A DNA stretch of 64,000 nt from Bacteroidia bacterium (lineage in GTDB: Bacteria > Bacteroidota > Bacteroidia > Bacteroidales > F082), in assembly GCA_021287165.1 (NCBI GenBank), contig JAJTAY010000003.1:1-64000 (forward strand). Reading direction: 5' to 3'. Below the pieces are notes generated by a model. That model worked only from the letters and a program-made list of their open reading frames with translations, had not been told where the DNA came from and made no database searches. The translations under genes and the position numbers were made by a program. Below are positions 15,860-24,657 of the stretch, one piece after another. The number at the start of each line of letters is the position of its first letter. Position 1 is the first letter of the stretch.

Positions 15860-17170
15860 ATGGCAACTTTTGAAATAGTAATGCCCAAAATGGGCGAAAG
15901 CGTTATCGAAGCCACCATCACCAAATGGCTGAAACAACCCGGCGATATGGTATCGGAAGACGACCCGATTGTCGAAATTGCAACCGACAAGGTGGACTCC
16001 GAGATCCCCTCGCCTGTAGAAGGGAAACTTGTCAAGTTATTATATAAGGAGGGTGATGTGGTGGCTGTGGGCTTGCCTATCGCCGTTATTTCGCTCGACG
16101 GAGAGGAAGTGGTTACCCAGGAAACAGTATCGGTAGCCGTTGAAGAAAAAGTACCCGGCACCGAACTGCTTGCCGAAGCTCCGGCCGAATGCAATGCTCC
16201 GGCACCGGTCAGTACACCAGGCAGGTTTTATTCGCCGCTGGTAAAAAACATCGCCAAGGCCGAAAACATCAGCCAGCAGGAACTCGATACTATTCCGGGC
16301 TCAGGCAAGGACGGCCGTGTAACTAAAGAAGACATACTTAATTATATCCATAACAGGACTCAGCAGCCAAAAGCCGCTCCTGTTGCAGCACCGGCACCGC
16401 AAGCACCAGCCCCTGCCAAAGCCGCAGCAAAGGTGGAAGCACCTAAAGTGTACAGTGAAGCCGGCGACCAAATTGTGGAAATGGACCGCATGCGCCGCAT
16501 CATTGCCGATCATATGGTGATGTCGAAGCAAGTGTCGCCGCACGTTACCAGCTTCATCGATGTGGATGTTACCAACATTGTCAACTGGCGCAACAAGGTG
16601 AAAGACAGCTTCCAGAAACGCGAAGGCGAAAAAATAACCTTTACGCCCATTTTCTTCGAAGCTGCCGCCAAAGCACTCAAGGAATTTCCGCAAATCAACG
16701 CCTCGGTCGACGGGTACAACATCATCCTGCGTAAAAATATCAATATCGGCATGGCTACTGCCCTGCCCAACGGCAACCTCATCGTCCCCGTTATCAAAAA
16801 TGTTGACGAAAAGAGCTTGCTGGGTATCACTAAAGCGGTGAACGATCTGGCCAACCGCGCCAGGGCCAACAAGCTGCAACCCGATGAAATTCAGGGCGGT
16901 ACATTCACCATCACCAATTTCGGCTCGTTCGACAGCATCACCGGTACACCGATTATAAATCAGCCACAGGTGGCTATCCTTGCCGTGGGCGCCATACGCA
17001 AACAGCCTGCGGTAATCGAAACCGAATACGGCGACGTGATTGCCATCCGTCATATCATGATCCTTGCCCTTGCCTATGACCATCGCATTGTCGACGGTGC
17101 ATTGGGCGGCATGTACCTCAAGAAAATGAAACAATTGCTGGAAGGCTTCAATCCCGACCGCGAAATTTAA
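15860..17170 (+). CDS. Dihydrolipoamide acyltransferase (E2) of a 2-oxoacid dehydrogenase complex
   Basis: E2 core enzyme of 436 residues. One lipoyl domain (1-80) has the lipoylated Lys44 in EIATDKVDSEIP. Next come a peripheral E1/E3-binding domain (about 125-165, YSPLVKNIAKAENIS...GSGKDGRVTKEDIL), an Ala/Pro-rich hinge (about 170-195), and the catalytic acyltransferase domain with active-site His408 in DHRIVDG. No E1 or E3 gene is adjacent, so the substrate (pyruvate, 2-oxoglutarate or branched-chain 2-oxoacids) cannot be fixed. The single lipoyl domain and Bacteroidota context make a branched-chain or generic E2 plausible. Ends in a strong terminator. Confidence 0.9.
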   Translation: MATFEIVMPKMGESVIEATITKWLKQPGDMVSEDDPIVEIATDKVDSEIPSPVEGKLVKLLYKEGDVVAVGLPIAVISLDGEEVVTQETVSVAVEEKVPGTELLAEAPAECNAPAPVSTPGRFYSPLVKNIAKAENISQQELDTIPGSGKDGRVTKEDILNYIHNRTQQPKAAPVAAPAPQAPAPAKAAAKVEAPKVYSEAGDQIVEMDRMRRIIADHMVMSKQVSPHVTSFIDVDVTNIVNWRNKVKDSFQKREGEKITFTPIFFEAAAKALKEFPQINASVDGYNIILRKNINIGMATALPNGNLIVPVIKNVDEKSLLGITKAVNDLANRARANKLQPDEIQGGTFTITNFGSFDSITGTPIINQPQVAILAVGAIRKQPAVIETEYGDVIAIRHIMILALAYDHRIVDGALGGMYLKKMKQLLEGFNPDREI

Positions 17171-17186
17171 TGGCCATAAATCAACG

Positions 17187-17224
17187 AAAACAGGGTTGGC
17201 CCGCGGCTGACCCTGTTTTTTTTC
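17187..17224 (+). terminator. Intrinsic terminator after the E2 gene
   Basis: AAAACAGGGT (17187-17196) pairs perfectly with ACCCTGTTTT (17210-17219) around a GC-rich 13-nt loop, followed by more T residues. Lies between the E2 stop and the exonuclease start. Confidence 0.85.
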
Positions 17225-17237
17225 CAATATCAGTCCT

Positions 17238-18074
17238 ATGCAGCTCAACCTCAAACGCCCGATCGCCTTTTTCGACCTGGAAACCACAGGGCTAAACATT
17301 ATAAGCGACCGCATCATTGAAATCAGCATACTTAAAATTCATCCTGACGGGCGGGAAGAGCAAAAAAACTGGAGGGTAAACCCCGGAATGCCAATTCCAC
17401 AGGCTTCCACTGTGTTTCACGGCATCACCGACGATCAGGTGCAACATCTGCCGTTTTTCAGTGCTATAGCCCACGAAGTGTCGCGCTTTCTTACCGGTTG
17501 CGATCTGGCTGGATACAACGCCATTAAATTCGACCTGCCGCTTCTGGTCGAGGAGTTTCTGCGCTGCGACGTTCCTTTCGATCTCTCCAACAGACATCTT
17601 ATTGATGTTCAAAATATTTTCATGAAAATGGAACCACGCAACCTCAGGGGAGCCTATCGTTTTTATTGCCAAAAAGAGCTCACCGATGCACATTCGGCCG
17701 AGGCCGACACGCGAGCCACATACGAAATACTAAAAGCACAGCTCGAACGCTATCAGAACGCAGAATATACCGATCCGGCGGGAAATACTTCAAGTCCAGT
17801 AGAAAACGATGTGACCAAACTACATGCGTTCTCGGCGCACCATCGCAATGCCGACCTCAACGGACAGATTATTTATGACAAGGACAACCGCGAGATTTTC
17901 AATTTTGGCAAGCATAAAGGAAAGGCAGTAGAAGACGTTTTCCGCGACGAGCCTTCCTATTACGACTGGATGATGAAAGGCGAATTTCCCTTGTTTACGA
18001 AGAAACTGATTACAGCCATTCGCCTGAGAATGAAGGGCAGACACGTGAGCATGACCAACAAAAAAAAGGAATAG
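17238..18074 (+). CDS. DEDDh 3-prime-5-prime exonuclease (DnaQ-like) with C-terminal DUF3820-like segment
   Basis: Protein of 278 residues. The N-terminal exonuclease domain (about 8-175) has ExoI FDLETTGL, ExoII GYNAIKFDLPLL and ExoIII HSAEADTRAT, giving the Asp-Glu-Asp-Asp-His set for two-metal catalysis. After a linker, the C-terminal segment FNFGKHKGKAVEDVF...YYDWMMKGEFP matches the DUF3820 pattern seen fused to other nucleases. It resembles the DNA polymerase III epsilon fold but lacks its polymerase-binding tail, so it is more likely a free repair or RNA exonuclease. Starts 13 nt after the terminator of the E2 gene; one base separates it from the next gene. Confidence 0.88.
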   Translation: MQLNLKRPIAFFDLETTGLNIISDRIIEISILKIHPDGREEQKNWRVNPGMPIPQASTVFHGITDDQVQHLPFFSAIAHEVSRFLTGCDLAGYNAIKFDLPLLVEEFLRCDVPFDLSNRHLIDVQNIFMKMEPRNLRGAYRFYCQKELTDAHSAEADTRATYEILKAQLERYQNAEYTDPAGNTSSPVENDVTKLHAFSAHHRNADLNGQIIYDKDNREIFNFGKHKGKAVEDVFRDEPSYYDWMMKGEFPLFTKKLITAIRLRMKGRHVSMTNKKKE

Positions 18075-18075
18075 C

Positions 18076-18687
18076 ATGAAGATTATCTGCATTGGACGCA
18101 ATTATGCCGAGCATGCCCGCGAGCTCAACAATCCGCTGCCGGCTAAACCTGTATTTTTCATGAAGCCAGATACAGCGCTTTTACCTCCGCACAACCCCTT
18201 CTTTCTGCCCGATTTTTCGAATGATATCCATTACGAAGTTGAGCTTGTGCTGCGTATTTGCAAACATGGCCGCAGCATTGAGGACCAATATGCTCACAAA
18301 TATTATGATGCTATTGGCGTAGGTATCGACTTCACCGCACGCGACCTGCAGGCCGAATGCAAACAAAAGGGTCTGCCCTGGGAAGTGGCCAAAGCCTTCG
18401 ACTTTTCGGCACCTGTAAGTAAGTTTCTGCCCAAAGAGCAGTTCACCAGCCCCGGCAACATCAACTTTGGCCTGAAAATCAATGGCGAATGGCGACAGAG
18501 AGGCAACAGCAAAGACATGATCTTCGGCTTCGACCGCATTATCGCTTATGTTTCGCAGTTCGTGACACTACGCGAAGGCGACTACATATTTACCGGAACG
18601 CCTGAGGGCGTTGGACCAACACATATCGACGACCGCTTCGAGCTCTTTATCGAAGATCAGCTGATGCTGGCCTTCAATGTGAAATGA
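18076..18687 (+). CDS. Fumarylacetoacetate hydrolase-family protein (FAHD1-like)
   Basis: Compact FAH fold of 203 residues: IGRNYAEHARELNN near the start, the metal-binding acid cluster HYEVELVLRI, GIDFTARDLQ, KAFDFSAPVS and GDYIFTGTPEGVG near the end. This is the short single-domain form of acylpyruvases and oxaloacetate decarboxylase/tautomerases of the FAHD1 group, metal-dependent and cytoplasmic. The substrate is not determinable. Its stop codon lies inside the left arm of a long inverted repeat. Probably co-transcribed with the exonuclease (1-bp gap), with no evident functional link. Confidence 0.88.
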   Translation: MKIICIGRNYAEHARELNNPLPAKPVFFMKPDTALLPPHNPFFLPDFSNDIHYEVELVLRICKHGRSIEDQYAHKYYDAIGVGIDFTARDLQAECKQKGLPWEVAKAFDFSAPVSKFLPKEQFTSPGNINFGLKINGEWRQRGNSKDMIFGFDRIIAYVSQFVTLREGDYIFTGTPEGVGPTHIDDRFELFIEDQLMLAFNVK

Positions 18688-18841
18688 GGCTGTCTCAAAT
18701 GCGCCCTGCGCGACTCCGTTTACAACACCGCGAAACCCAGTGAAATTATAATGATCTGTATTACAGCGTCTCACAGAGACAGCATTATGTCGCAAAGTGT
18801 AAAAGGATGATTCGTTTTAACTTTTGAGACAGCTTCATTTC
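18681..18841. mobile_element. Candidate MITE or insertion-sequence remnant with 19-bp terminal inverted repeats
   Basis: The left end 18681-18699 and the right end 18823-18841 are inverted repeats, identical at 18 of 19 positions (core GCTGTCTCAAA / TTTGAGACAGC). They bound 123 bp that holds no gene but includes further GTCTC/GAGAC pairs. The element sits between convergent genes and its left arm overlaps the FAH stop codon. The geometry fits a miniature transposable element or deleted IS; a very long-looped bidirectional terminator is the alternative. No clear target-site duplication was identified. Confidence 0.5.
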
Positions 18842-18848
18842 TAAGGCA

Positions 18849-19622
18849 TCACAAAGTAAAGCGGAAGGTATTCTTAATTTCCAGATCGTTGGGCTTTTTG
18901 CCTCCGATCGGCTCGGAGCGATAGAAATATTCGGCACTCATTACAAACAGCCAGCGTTCGTTGATGGGCGTGCTCATACTCATATTAAGAGAATAGCGGA
19001 AATTGCTAAAATCGTTGAGCGCAGGCTGGAAATAGTTGACCATATTGATGCTGAAATTCTTTCCGGGATCCCACAGCAGCGAAAGATAGGACGACGATCG
19101 CATGAGGCTAACGGTTTGCCTTGGCCTTGTGGAATAGCTCTCGTGCTCCAGAAAAACGCCAGTGCCAACAAACAGCCTTACCTTCGTTTTTGCTTTCCAG
19201 GCACTATCAGCCAGATTAACGGGGTTAAACCTGAAGCCACCACCCAGGAGTGTTCTGCTCCGGAGCAAAAGAAATTCGTCAAACTGTTGCTGCAAATATC
19301 CTTCGGCCATCATCACAGCTTTTACATCCAAATCGTGAATGGTTCGGAAGTGTATAAAACCTTTGTGTGCAGTTTTTTTCCCCGAAGAATTGCGCAGGTT
19401 ATACTCAAGAATTGTGAAATAGTCGGTACGGGGCCCGTTGTAATCAACCCTGAAACGGTCTGTCAGCTCGAGGTAGCTGGTATTACCCGAAGCGATATTG
19501 AATCCAAAGGCATTGGAAAACATAAAACCCTCACGGGTATTGTCGCGATAGTACCGTTCGATGTTTACCTGAGAAAAGCTAAAAACCGGCAGAAAGGCCA
19601 GGAAAATAAGAAGTCTTTTCAT
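18849..19622 (-). CDS. DUF481-like outer-membrane beta-barrel protein
   Basis: Protein of 257 residues: signal peptide (MKRLLIFLAFLPVFSFSQ), then alternating strands throughout with aromatic residues at strand ends, resembling DUF481 (putative salt-induced outer-membrane protein). It ends on a beta strand, EIKNTFRFTL. Function unknown. The ATG overlaps the lolA stop by 4 bp (ATGA), so it is the last gene of the ftsK-lolA-DUF481 unit. That coupling to the lipoprotein chaperone suggests an envelope-maintenance role, which is inference. Confidence 0.72.
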   Translation of the reverse strand: MKRLLIFLAFLPVFSFSQVNIERYYRDNTREGFMFSNAFGFNIASGNTSYLELTDRFRVDYNGPRTDYFTILEYNLRNSSGKKTAHKGFIHFRTIHDLDVKAVMMAEGYLQQQFDEFLLLRSRTLLGGGFRFNPVNLADSAWKAKTKVRLFVGTGVFLEHESYSTRPRQTVSLMRSSSYLSLLWDPGKNFSINMVNYFQPALNDFSNFRYSLNMSMSTPINERWLFVMSAEYFYRSEPIGGKKPNDLEIKNTFRFTL

Positions 19623-20260
19623 CGCATATCAACCACATCGATGCCAGGATAATCAGCAGGATTGAAGGTGAAGAAGTTTCGTGCCAGCGTGGCATTGGGG
19701 GTCATTCGGCTCATATCGTAAACGAACTGATTTCCTCCATTATCGAATATTACAAGCCTTCCAAGCTGCTCGGCCGCCTCACGAACTCCCACAACCACCT
19801 TTGGAAACTTGCTGCCGGCCGCGCCTTTCAGTTCAATGGTTTTCAAACCTTTCGACGCATTCTCCTTGTCGTTGGCAAAGGAGGCCTTGTAGTTTTTGTA
19901 ATAAGAAGTAAGCAGGCTGGTCGGACTCAGTGCTTCATCACCAGCTCCGGCATTACTCACCATCACCTCATTGCTTTCAGGCAAATAAGTCCACACCGTT
20001 TTACCATCGCTCACAATGGTCTGGCCATCAATAAGCACTTTGTAGGCGTCGCCGTTTAAAAATAGAGTGCCGTTCTTTTTCTCGTTAATCCCCGCCTTGG
20101 TGTTAATCATCTGATACGAGAACTCAATCTTTAGGTTGGGTGTATTGCGGGTTTTCTCTATTACGGCTTTAAGCAGCTGATCTGCAGATTTTTGTGCAAC
20201 AGCCTGCCGGGCAAACAACATTGCTCCTGCCAGGAGCATCAACAGAATTACTTTCTTCAT
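19619..20260 (-). CDS. lolA: Outer-membrane lipoprotein carrier LolA
   Basis: Periplasmic lipoprotein chaperone of 213 residues. A signal peptide (LMLLAGAMLFARQAVAQ) is followed by the incomplete beta-barrel LolA fold: QLLKAVIEKTRNTPNLKIEF, NGTLFLNGDAYKVLIDGQTIVSDGKTVWTY and a late NFFTFNPADYPGIDVV. No LolB is expected in this phylum. The ATG shares one base with the ftsK stop (TGATG); a GTG one codon upstream is a possible alternative start. Coupled to ftsK, an arrangement frequent in Bacteroidota. Confidence 0.87.
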   Translation of the reverse strand: MKKVILLMLLAGAMLFARQAVAQKSADQLLKAVIEKTRNTPNLKIEFSYQMINTKAGINEKKNGTLFLNGDAYKVLIDGQTIVSDGKTVWTYLPESNEVMVSNAGAGDEALSPTSLLTSYYKNYKASFANDKENASKGLKTIELKGAAGSKFPKVVVGVREAAEQLGRLVIFDNGGNQFVYDMSRMTPNATLARNFFTFNPADYPGIDVVDMR

Positions 20261-22749
20261 CACTTTTCGTTATTCGTACGCTGGTAATAATCCTTCAAAA
20301 ACTGTTCCAAAGCCATCGTCCCGTTCACTTTTACTTCGCGCGCCTTTGAGCCTTCGAATGGCCCGACGATACCTGCAGCTTCGAGCTGGTCGATAATACG
20401 GGCAGCCCTGTTGTAGCCAAGCTTGAGCTTGCGCTGCAGCAGCGAGGTAGAACCTTGCTGATTTTCAACAATAACGCGGGCTGCATCTTCAAAGAGCGGA
20501 TCGCGCTCACCGGCATCGAGGATCTCGCCCACTTCGTCCTGTTCGTCGGCATATTCGGGCAGATGGAAGGCGTCGGGATAACCGCGCTGAGAACCAATAT
20601 AATCAGTAAGACGCTCAACCTCAGGAGTATCAATGAAAGCACACTGGAGACGTATAAGGTCGCTGCCCGTGCTTAGAAGCATATCGCCACGGCCCACCAG
20701 TTGATCAGCGCCGCCGGTATCGAGGATGGTGCGCGAGTCGGTGCGCGAGATCACGCGGAAGGCAATACGCGCCGGGAAATTGGCTTTGATGGTTCCGGTA
20801 ATAATATTTACTGTGGGGCGCTGAGTGGCAATAATCAGGTGAAGCCCTACAGCCCTGGCAAGCTGCGCCAGTCGGGTTATAGGCCCCTCAACCTCCTTGC
20901 CGGCCGTCATGATCAGGTCGGCAAACTCGTCGATAATGAGCACGATATAAGGCAGAAAACGATGGCCCTGTTGAGGGTTGAGCTTGCGTGCCTTAAACTT
21001 TTCATTGTATTCCTTGATGTTGCGCACCTGAGCATCCTTGAGCAGCTCGTAGCGGTTGTCCATTTCGATGGTAAGCGAATTGAGTGTACGCACCACTTTT
21101 CGCGTATCGGTAACGATGGCTTCTTCCGAATCGGGCAGCTTGGCCAGAAAATGCCTTTCGATGCGGCTATAGAGGTTGAGCTCCACCTTTTTGGGGTCGA
21201 CCATCACAAACTTAAGCTCCGATGGGTGCTTGGTGTAAAGCAGAGAGGTTATGATAGCATTGAGGCCCACCGACTTACCTTGTCCGGTTGCACCTGCCAT
21301 CAGGATGTGTGGCATCTTCGTAAGGTCGGCCACAAAGCTCTCGTTGGCAATAGTTTTTCCAAGTCCGAAAGGCAGTTCGAAAGCATTGCCCTGAAACCTT
21401 TCAGAGCCGATGATGCTGCGCATCGAAACCAGCTCGGGCTTCATATTGGGCACTTCGATACCCACAGTGCCTTTACCCGGTATGGGTGCGATGATGCGAA
21501 TGCCAAGTGCCGAAAGGCTTAGGGCAATATCGTCTTCAAGCCCTTTGATACGGCTGATGCGGACACCGGGGGCAGGTACAATCTCGTACAAGGTTACCGT
21601 AGGCCCGATGGTGGCTTTGATTTTTTCGATGCCAATCGAATAGTTGGCAAGCGTTTCAACAATGCGTTTCTTATTGGCTTCCAGTTCCGAACGCTCGACC
21701 GTGATGGTACCATCGCCATAGTTGTTCAACAATTCGACAGGAGGAAATTTGTAGTCGGGTAGATCGAGCGTGGGGTCGTAAACCGTATCGATGGTCTGAC
21801 GTTCAATGGTGCCTTTGGACTTTGAAGGCTCGCCCGACTTCTTTGGATTGGCCACTTCCAACACCGGATCATCTGCGGGAACCGTAGGCGGAGTTACCAC
21901 AGCAACAGGCGAAACAACAGGATCAAGTTCGAGTTCTATAGGCTTATTTTTCAGAACGTTGGCACCATCTGCGGGAACTGATTCATCCTCAGTAAGCGCA
22001 TATTCGACTGTATTGTAAACGTCGCCTTTTTCGTCGGCAATGCCGGGTCGGGGCAAGTCCTGTTGGGTGGTTTTTTTCTTTCCGAACGTTATTGCAAACG
22101 TCCATATAATAAACACGACGAGAATAAATATAAGGACCATCAGCATACCCGGCTGACCAAGCACAGCGCTGAGATATTCCTTGACGAACATTCCCACGAG
22201 TCCGCCAAGCGTATTAAAAGGATGATTGGGAAAAAATACGACCATCAACAGGGGAAGCCACAGGAGGCTCATCACCGCATACTTCCACACACCCCAGCCC
22301 GTGAGAATATTACGCTTAAAAACAAGTCGAAAGCCAATTAAAAAAGACAGAAAAGCGATAAAGAAGGCGCCTATGCCAAAACCTTCTTTCACCAATAGCT
22401 GGCTTAGGAAAGCACCAAGGTTGCCCATCCAGTTGCTGATTTGCAAGCCTTTGTCGGTGAGCACCAGACGAACAGGCAGGTCGCCAAAATAATCGTCGGT
22501 GAGTTCGCCAAACCAGTTGAGATAAAACGAAATAAAGGCGAGCAGCAAATAAACCGAAGCGAAGAGAAAGAAAATCCCGCTAGCCTGTGTTGTTCGGGGA
22601 CCAACGGTGAGCTTTGGAAGTCTTCTTGCTGTTTTTGGCGGCTTTTCTGCCTTGACTTTTTTCTTTGTGTCGGTTGCGGTAGCATCAGGCTTCGGGGTGG
22701 CACTTGCGCTCCCCTGATCTTCAATAAAGGTGTTGCCTGCTTTAGCCAT
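20260..22749 (-). CDS. ftsK: DNA translocase FtsK/SpoIIIE
   Basis: Septal DNA pump of 829 residues. N-terminal membrane region with four hydrophobic segments (about 50-220), a short acidic and Pro-rich linker (about 220-330; shorter than the E. coli linker), then alpha and beta motor domains with Walker [15 protein letters not shown] near 488 and Walker [11 protein letters not shown]. The C-terminal gamma winged helix (last ~65 residues, [21 protein letters not shown]) recognises polar motifs and activates XerCD. The ATG at 22749 is chosen: longer readings run into the divergent purE promoter, and a TAATTTTG box lies just upstream. Confidence 0.95.
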   Translation of the reverse strand: MAKAGNTFIEDQGSASATPKPDATATDTKKKVKAEKPPKTARRLPKLTVGPRTTQASGIFFLFASVYLLLAFISFYLNWFGELTDDYFGDLPVRLVLTDKGLQISNWMGNLGAFLSQLLVKEGFGIGAFFIAFLSFLIGFRLVFKRNILTGWGVWKYAVMSLLWLPLLMVVFFPNHPFNTLGGLVGMFVKEYLSAVLGQPGMLMVLIFILVVFIIWTFAITFGKKKTTQQDLPRPGIADEKGDVYNTVEYALTEDESVPADGANVLKNKPIELELDPVVSPVAVVTPPTVPADDPVLEVANPKKSGEPSKSKGTIERQTIDTVYDPTLDLPDYKFPPVELLNNYGDGTITVERSELEANKKRIVETLANYSIGIEKIKATIGPTVTLYEIVPAPGVRISRIKGLEDDIALSLSALGIRIIAPIPGKGTVGIEVPNMKPELVSMRSIIGSERFQGNAFELPFGLGKTIANESFVADLTKMPHILMAGATGQGKSVGLNAIITSLLYTKHPSELKFVMVDPKKVELNLYSRIERHFLAKLPDSEEAIVTDTRKVVRTLNSLTIEMDNRYELLKDAQVRNIKEYNEKFKARKLNPQQGHRFLPYIVLIIDEFADLIMTAGKEVEGPITRLAQLARAVGLHLIIATQRPTVNIITGTIKANFPARIAFRVISRTDSRTILDTGGADQLVGRGDMLLSTGSDLIRLQCAFIDTPEVERLTDYIGSQRGYPDAFHLPEYADEQDEVGEILDAGERDPLFEDAARVIVENQQGSTSLLQRKLKLGYNRAARIIDQLEAAGIVGPFEGSKAREVKVNGTMALEQFLKDYYQRTNNEK

Positions 22750-22767
22750 ACCGACCGGATTGATGCG

Positions 22768-22775
22768 CAAAATTA
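22768..22775 (-). promoter_or_regulatory. -7 box of ftsK
   Basis: TAATTTTG on the minus strand, 18 nt upstream of the ftsK ATG at 22749. Confidence 0.45.
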
Positions 22776-22840
22776 AGCAATTCCGTTTGCCACTCCTCCC
22801 CCTCACTGCATGCAATCGATTTATCAGCTGTGTTTTGTGG

Positions 22841-22848
22841 TATCTTTG
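22841..22848 (+). promoter_or_regulatory. -7 box of purE
   Basis: TATCTTTG, 19 nt before the ATG at 22868; divergent from the ftsK box 65 bp away. Confidence 0.5.
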
Positions 22849-22867
22849 CTTTACCAACATCCTTATT

Positions 22868-23371
22868 ATGACTATACCGCAGCAGGCCCTTGTTGGCATC
22901 ATCATGGGATCGGACAGCGACCTTCAGGTAATGCGTGAAGCCGCCCTACAACTCGAGTGGTTTGGAATAGCTTATGAAATGCGCGTAGTTTCGGCGCACC
23001 GCACCCCCGAATGGATGGTAGAATATGCCAAAAGCGCCGCTTCGAGAGGATTACGCGTCATCATTGCCGGTGCCGGAGGAGCGGCCCATTTGCCCGGCAT
23101 GGTTGCCAGCCTCACGCCCCTGCCCGTTGTTGGTGTACCCGTTAAATCATCCAACTCCATTGAGGGCATCGACTCCTTGTTGTCAATTGTGCAGATGCCC
23201 AAAGGTATTCCTGTAGCCACAGTGGCCGTCAACGGTGCAGCCAATGCAGGATTGCTGGCAGCCCGAATTTTGGGCGCGGGAGAAGAGCAAATAAGATTAA
23301 AGATGGAGGAGTTTTTAAGGATTCAGACTCAGTCAGTGCTCGAGAAGGCATCGAAGGAATTAAAACCTTAA
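22868..23371 (+). CDS. purE: N5-carboxyaminoimidazole ribonucleotide mutase
   Basis: Enzyme of 167 residues converting N5-CAIR, the PurK product, to CAIR. Class I features: [12 protein letters not shown] near the N-terminus, the active-site [29 protein letters not shown] and [26 protein letters not shown]. Octameric in known relatives. The presence of purK in the same window supports a class I (mutase) PurE rather than the class II carboxylase. The ATG at 22868 follows the -7 box closely; longer readings start upstream of the promoter. Confidence 0.96.
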   Translation: MTIPQQALVGIIMGSDSDLQVMREAALQLEWFGIAYEMRVVSAHRTPEWMVEYAKSAASRGLRVIIAGAGGAAHLPGMVASLTPLPVVGVPVKSSNSIEGIDSLLSIVQMPKGIPVATVAVNGAANAGLLAARILGAGEEQIRLKMEEFLRIQTQSVLEKASKELKP

Positions 23372-23456
23372 CCGGCCTACCCTTATCTAGACATTTATCA
23401 GTTTGATGGGAAATATAACAATCTTGAAGACTTCCTGACGATTTTCTACGATTATA

Positions 23457-24251
23457 TTAAGCAGATTTCCTGATGGCTAAGACACTTAAGATCTGGGCCA
23501 CCGCTGCCTGCCCTGCAGCATAACCGATATCGAAAATCTCCTGAGCCTTGTCGAATTCAAAGGTACCGTAGTTGCGCGCTTCAGGGGGGTCGATCAGCAA
23601 ATGGCAATCGGGCATTTGATCGCGCAGGGTGTTTTGAACCGCAATAAATAGACAGCGCTCGCCAACCTGTCGCATGGTTTTAAAATTGGTATCCGTTGCG
23701 CTGGTATGATTCGAGTTGACTCCTATAATAAATCGGCCCTTCTTTTTGAGGCATGTAACGGGCATATTAAGCGTTAGGCCCCCGTCGACGTATTGATACC
23801 TGCCGATTTTTACCGGTTCGAAGATGATGGGAATGGATGAGGAAGCCATCACCGCCTTAGCCAGATTTCCGCGTCGAATGAGCTCGTTGCGACCGGTATT
23901 CAGGTTCGTTACCGAAACCACCAGGGGGATATTCAGCTTCTCGAAGCTGTTGTGGGGGATGAATTTGTTCAGCTGCTCTTCAAGAACTTTCAGGCTGCCT
24001 ATACCACCTTTCAATCCCAACCAGTGTGGTATCGAGAAAAAATCAGGCAATTTGATGGCCTTGAGCATATCATCGGGCGAAACGCCGGCACAGTATAGCG
24101 CACCCACAATACTGCCCATGCTGGCACCAGCCACTTCATCGGGAATAAGGCCAGCTTCGCCAAAGGCTTTGAGCACTCCCGCATGCACAATGCCTCTTGC
24201 GCCTCCACCGCTCAGCGAAATAGCAAATGAATCGAATACCTTGTTTTCCAT
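23457..24251 (-). CDS. Patatin-like phospholipase, cytoplasmic RssA type
   Basis: Serine acyl-hydrolase of 264 residues with oxyanion loop SLSGGGARGIVHAGVL, nucleophile Ser in GASMGSIVGAL, and catalytic Asp in YVDGGLTLNMPV. No signal peptide remains once the ATG at 24251 is used; a longer reading would add a hydrophobic, unsupported N-terminus. The substrate is unknown. A second, much larger patatin with an outer-membrane barrel lies at 46.8-49.1 kb. Downstream of a cupin gene on the same strand (62-bp gap), perhaps the end of that transcript. Confidence 0.88.
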   Translation of the reverse strand: MENKVFDSFAISLSGGGARGIVHAGVLKAFGEAGLIPDEVAGASMGSIVGALYCAGVSPDDMLKAIKLPDFFSIPHWLGLKGGIGSLKVLEEQLNKFIPHNSFEKLNIPLVVSVTNLNTGRNELIRRGNLAKAVMASSSIPIIFEPVKIGRYQYVDGGLTLNMPVTCLKKKGRFIIGVNSNHTSATDTNFKTMRQVGERCLFIAVQNTLRDQMPDCHLLIDPPEARNYGTFEFDKAQEIFDIGYAAGQAAVAQILSVLAIRKSA

Positions 24252-24313
24252 AATGATAAAAAATGCGGCCATCATAAAGATAGCCGCAATTCGCCCAAGG
24301 TTGCAAGTCAAAA

Positions 24314-24646
24314 TCAGGCTTTAATCATCGTTAACAACATTTTGAAGGCTTTCTCAGCATAAAGGGCATGAGGCACATTGGCAGGCATGATGATGCTTTG
24401 ACCTGCGGTAAGCTCATGGTTTATACCACCTATAGTAATTGTTGCCTTACCTTCGATTACCTGAACGAGGGCGTCGAAGGGAGCTGTGTGTTCTGAAAGT
24501 CCCTGCCCTGCATCAAAGGCGAAAAGGGTAACGTTGCCTTCTTCGTTCTTCATGACTTGTTTGCTGACTACCGCTCCATGCTGATAATCAATGGCATCGG
24601 AGAAATCGTACACCTTCGCCGTATCGAAAAATTTTTGCTGATTCAT
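24314..24646 (-). CDS. Small single-domain cupin protein
   Basis: Cupin of 110 residues: HTAPFDALVQVIEGKATITIGG and LTAGQSIIMPANVPHALYA match cupin motifs 1 and 2, with potential metal ligands His53 and the later His of VPHAL. The gene lies 11 bp after the porin gene, so the two are very probably co-transcribed. Similar cupins accompany redox- or nitrosative-stress operons in anaerobes. The upstream porin promoter shares a motif with the rrf2 promoter. Substrate unknown. Confidence 0.82.
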   Translation of the reverse strand: MNQQKFFDTAKVYDFSDAIDYQHGAVVSKQVMKNEEGNVTLFAFDAGQGLSEHTAPFDALVQVIEGKATITIGGINHELTAGQSIIMPANVPHALYAEKAFKMLLTMIKA

Positions 24647-24657
24647 TGTTATTGGGT

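Noticed and set aside
16301..17329. 342-codon minus-strand ORF
   Set aside because: Antisense to the E2 acyltransferase and runs through its strong terminator.
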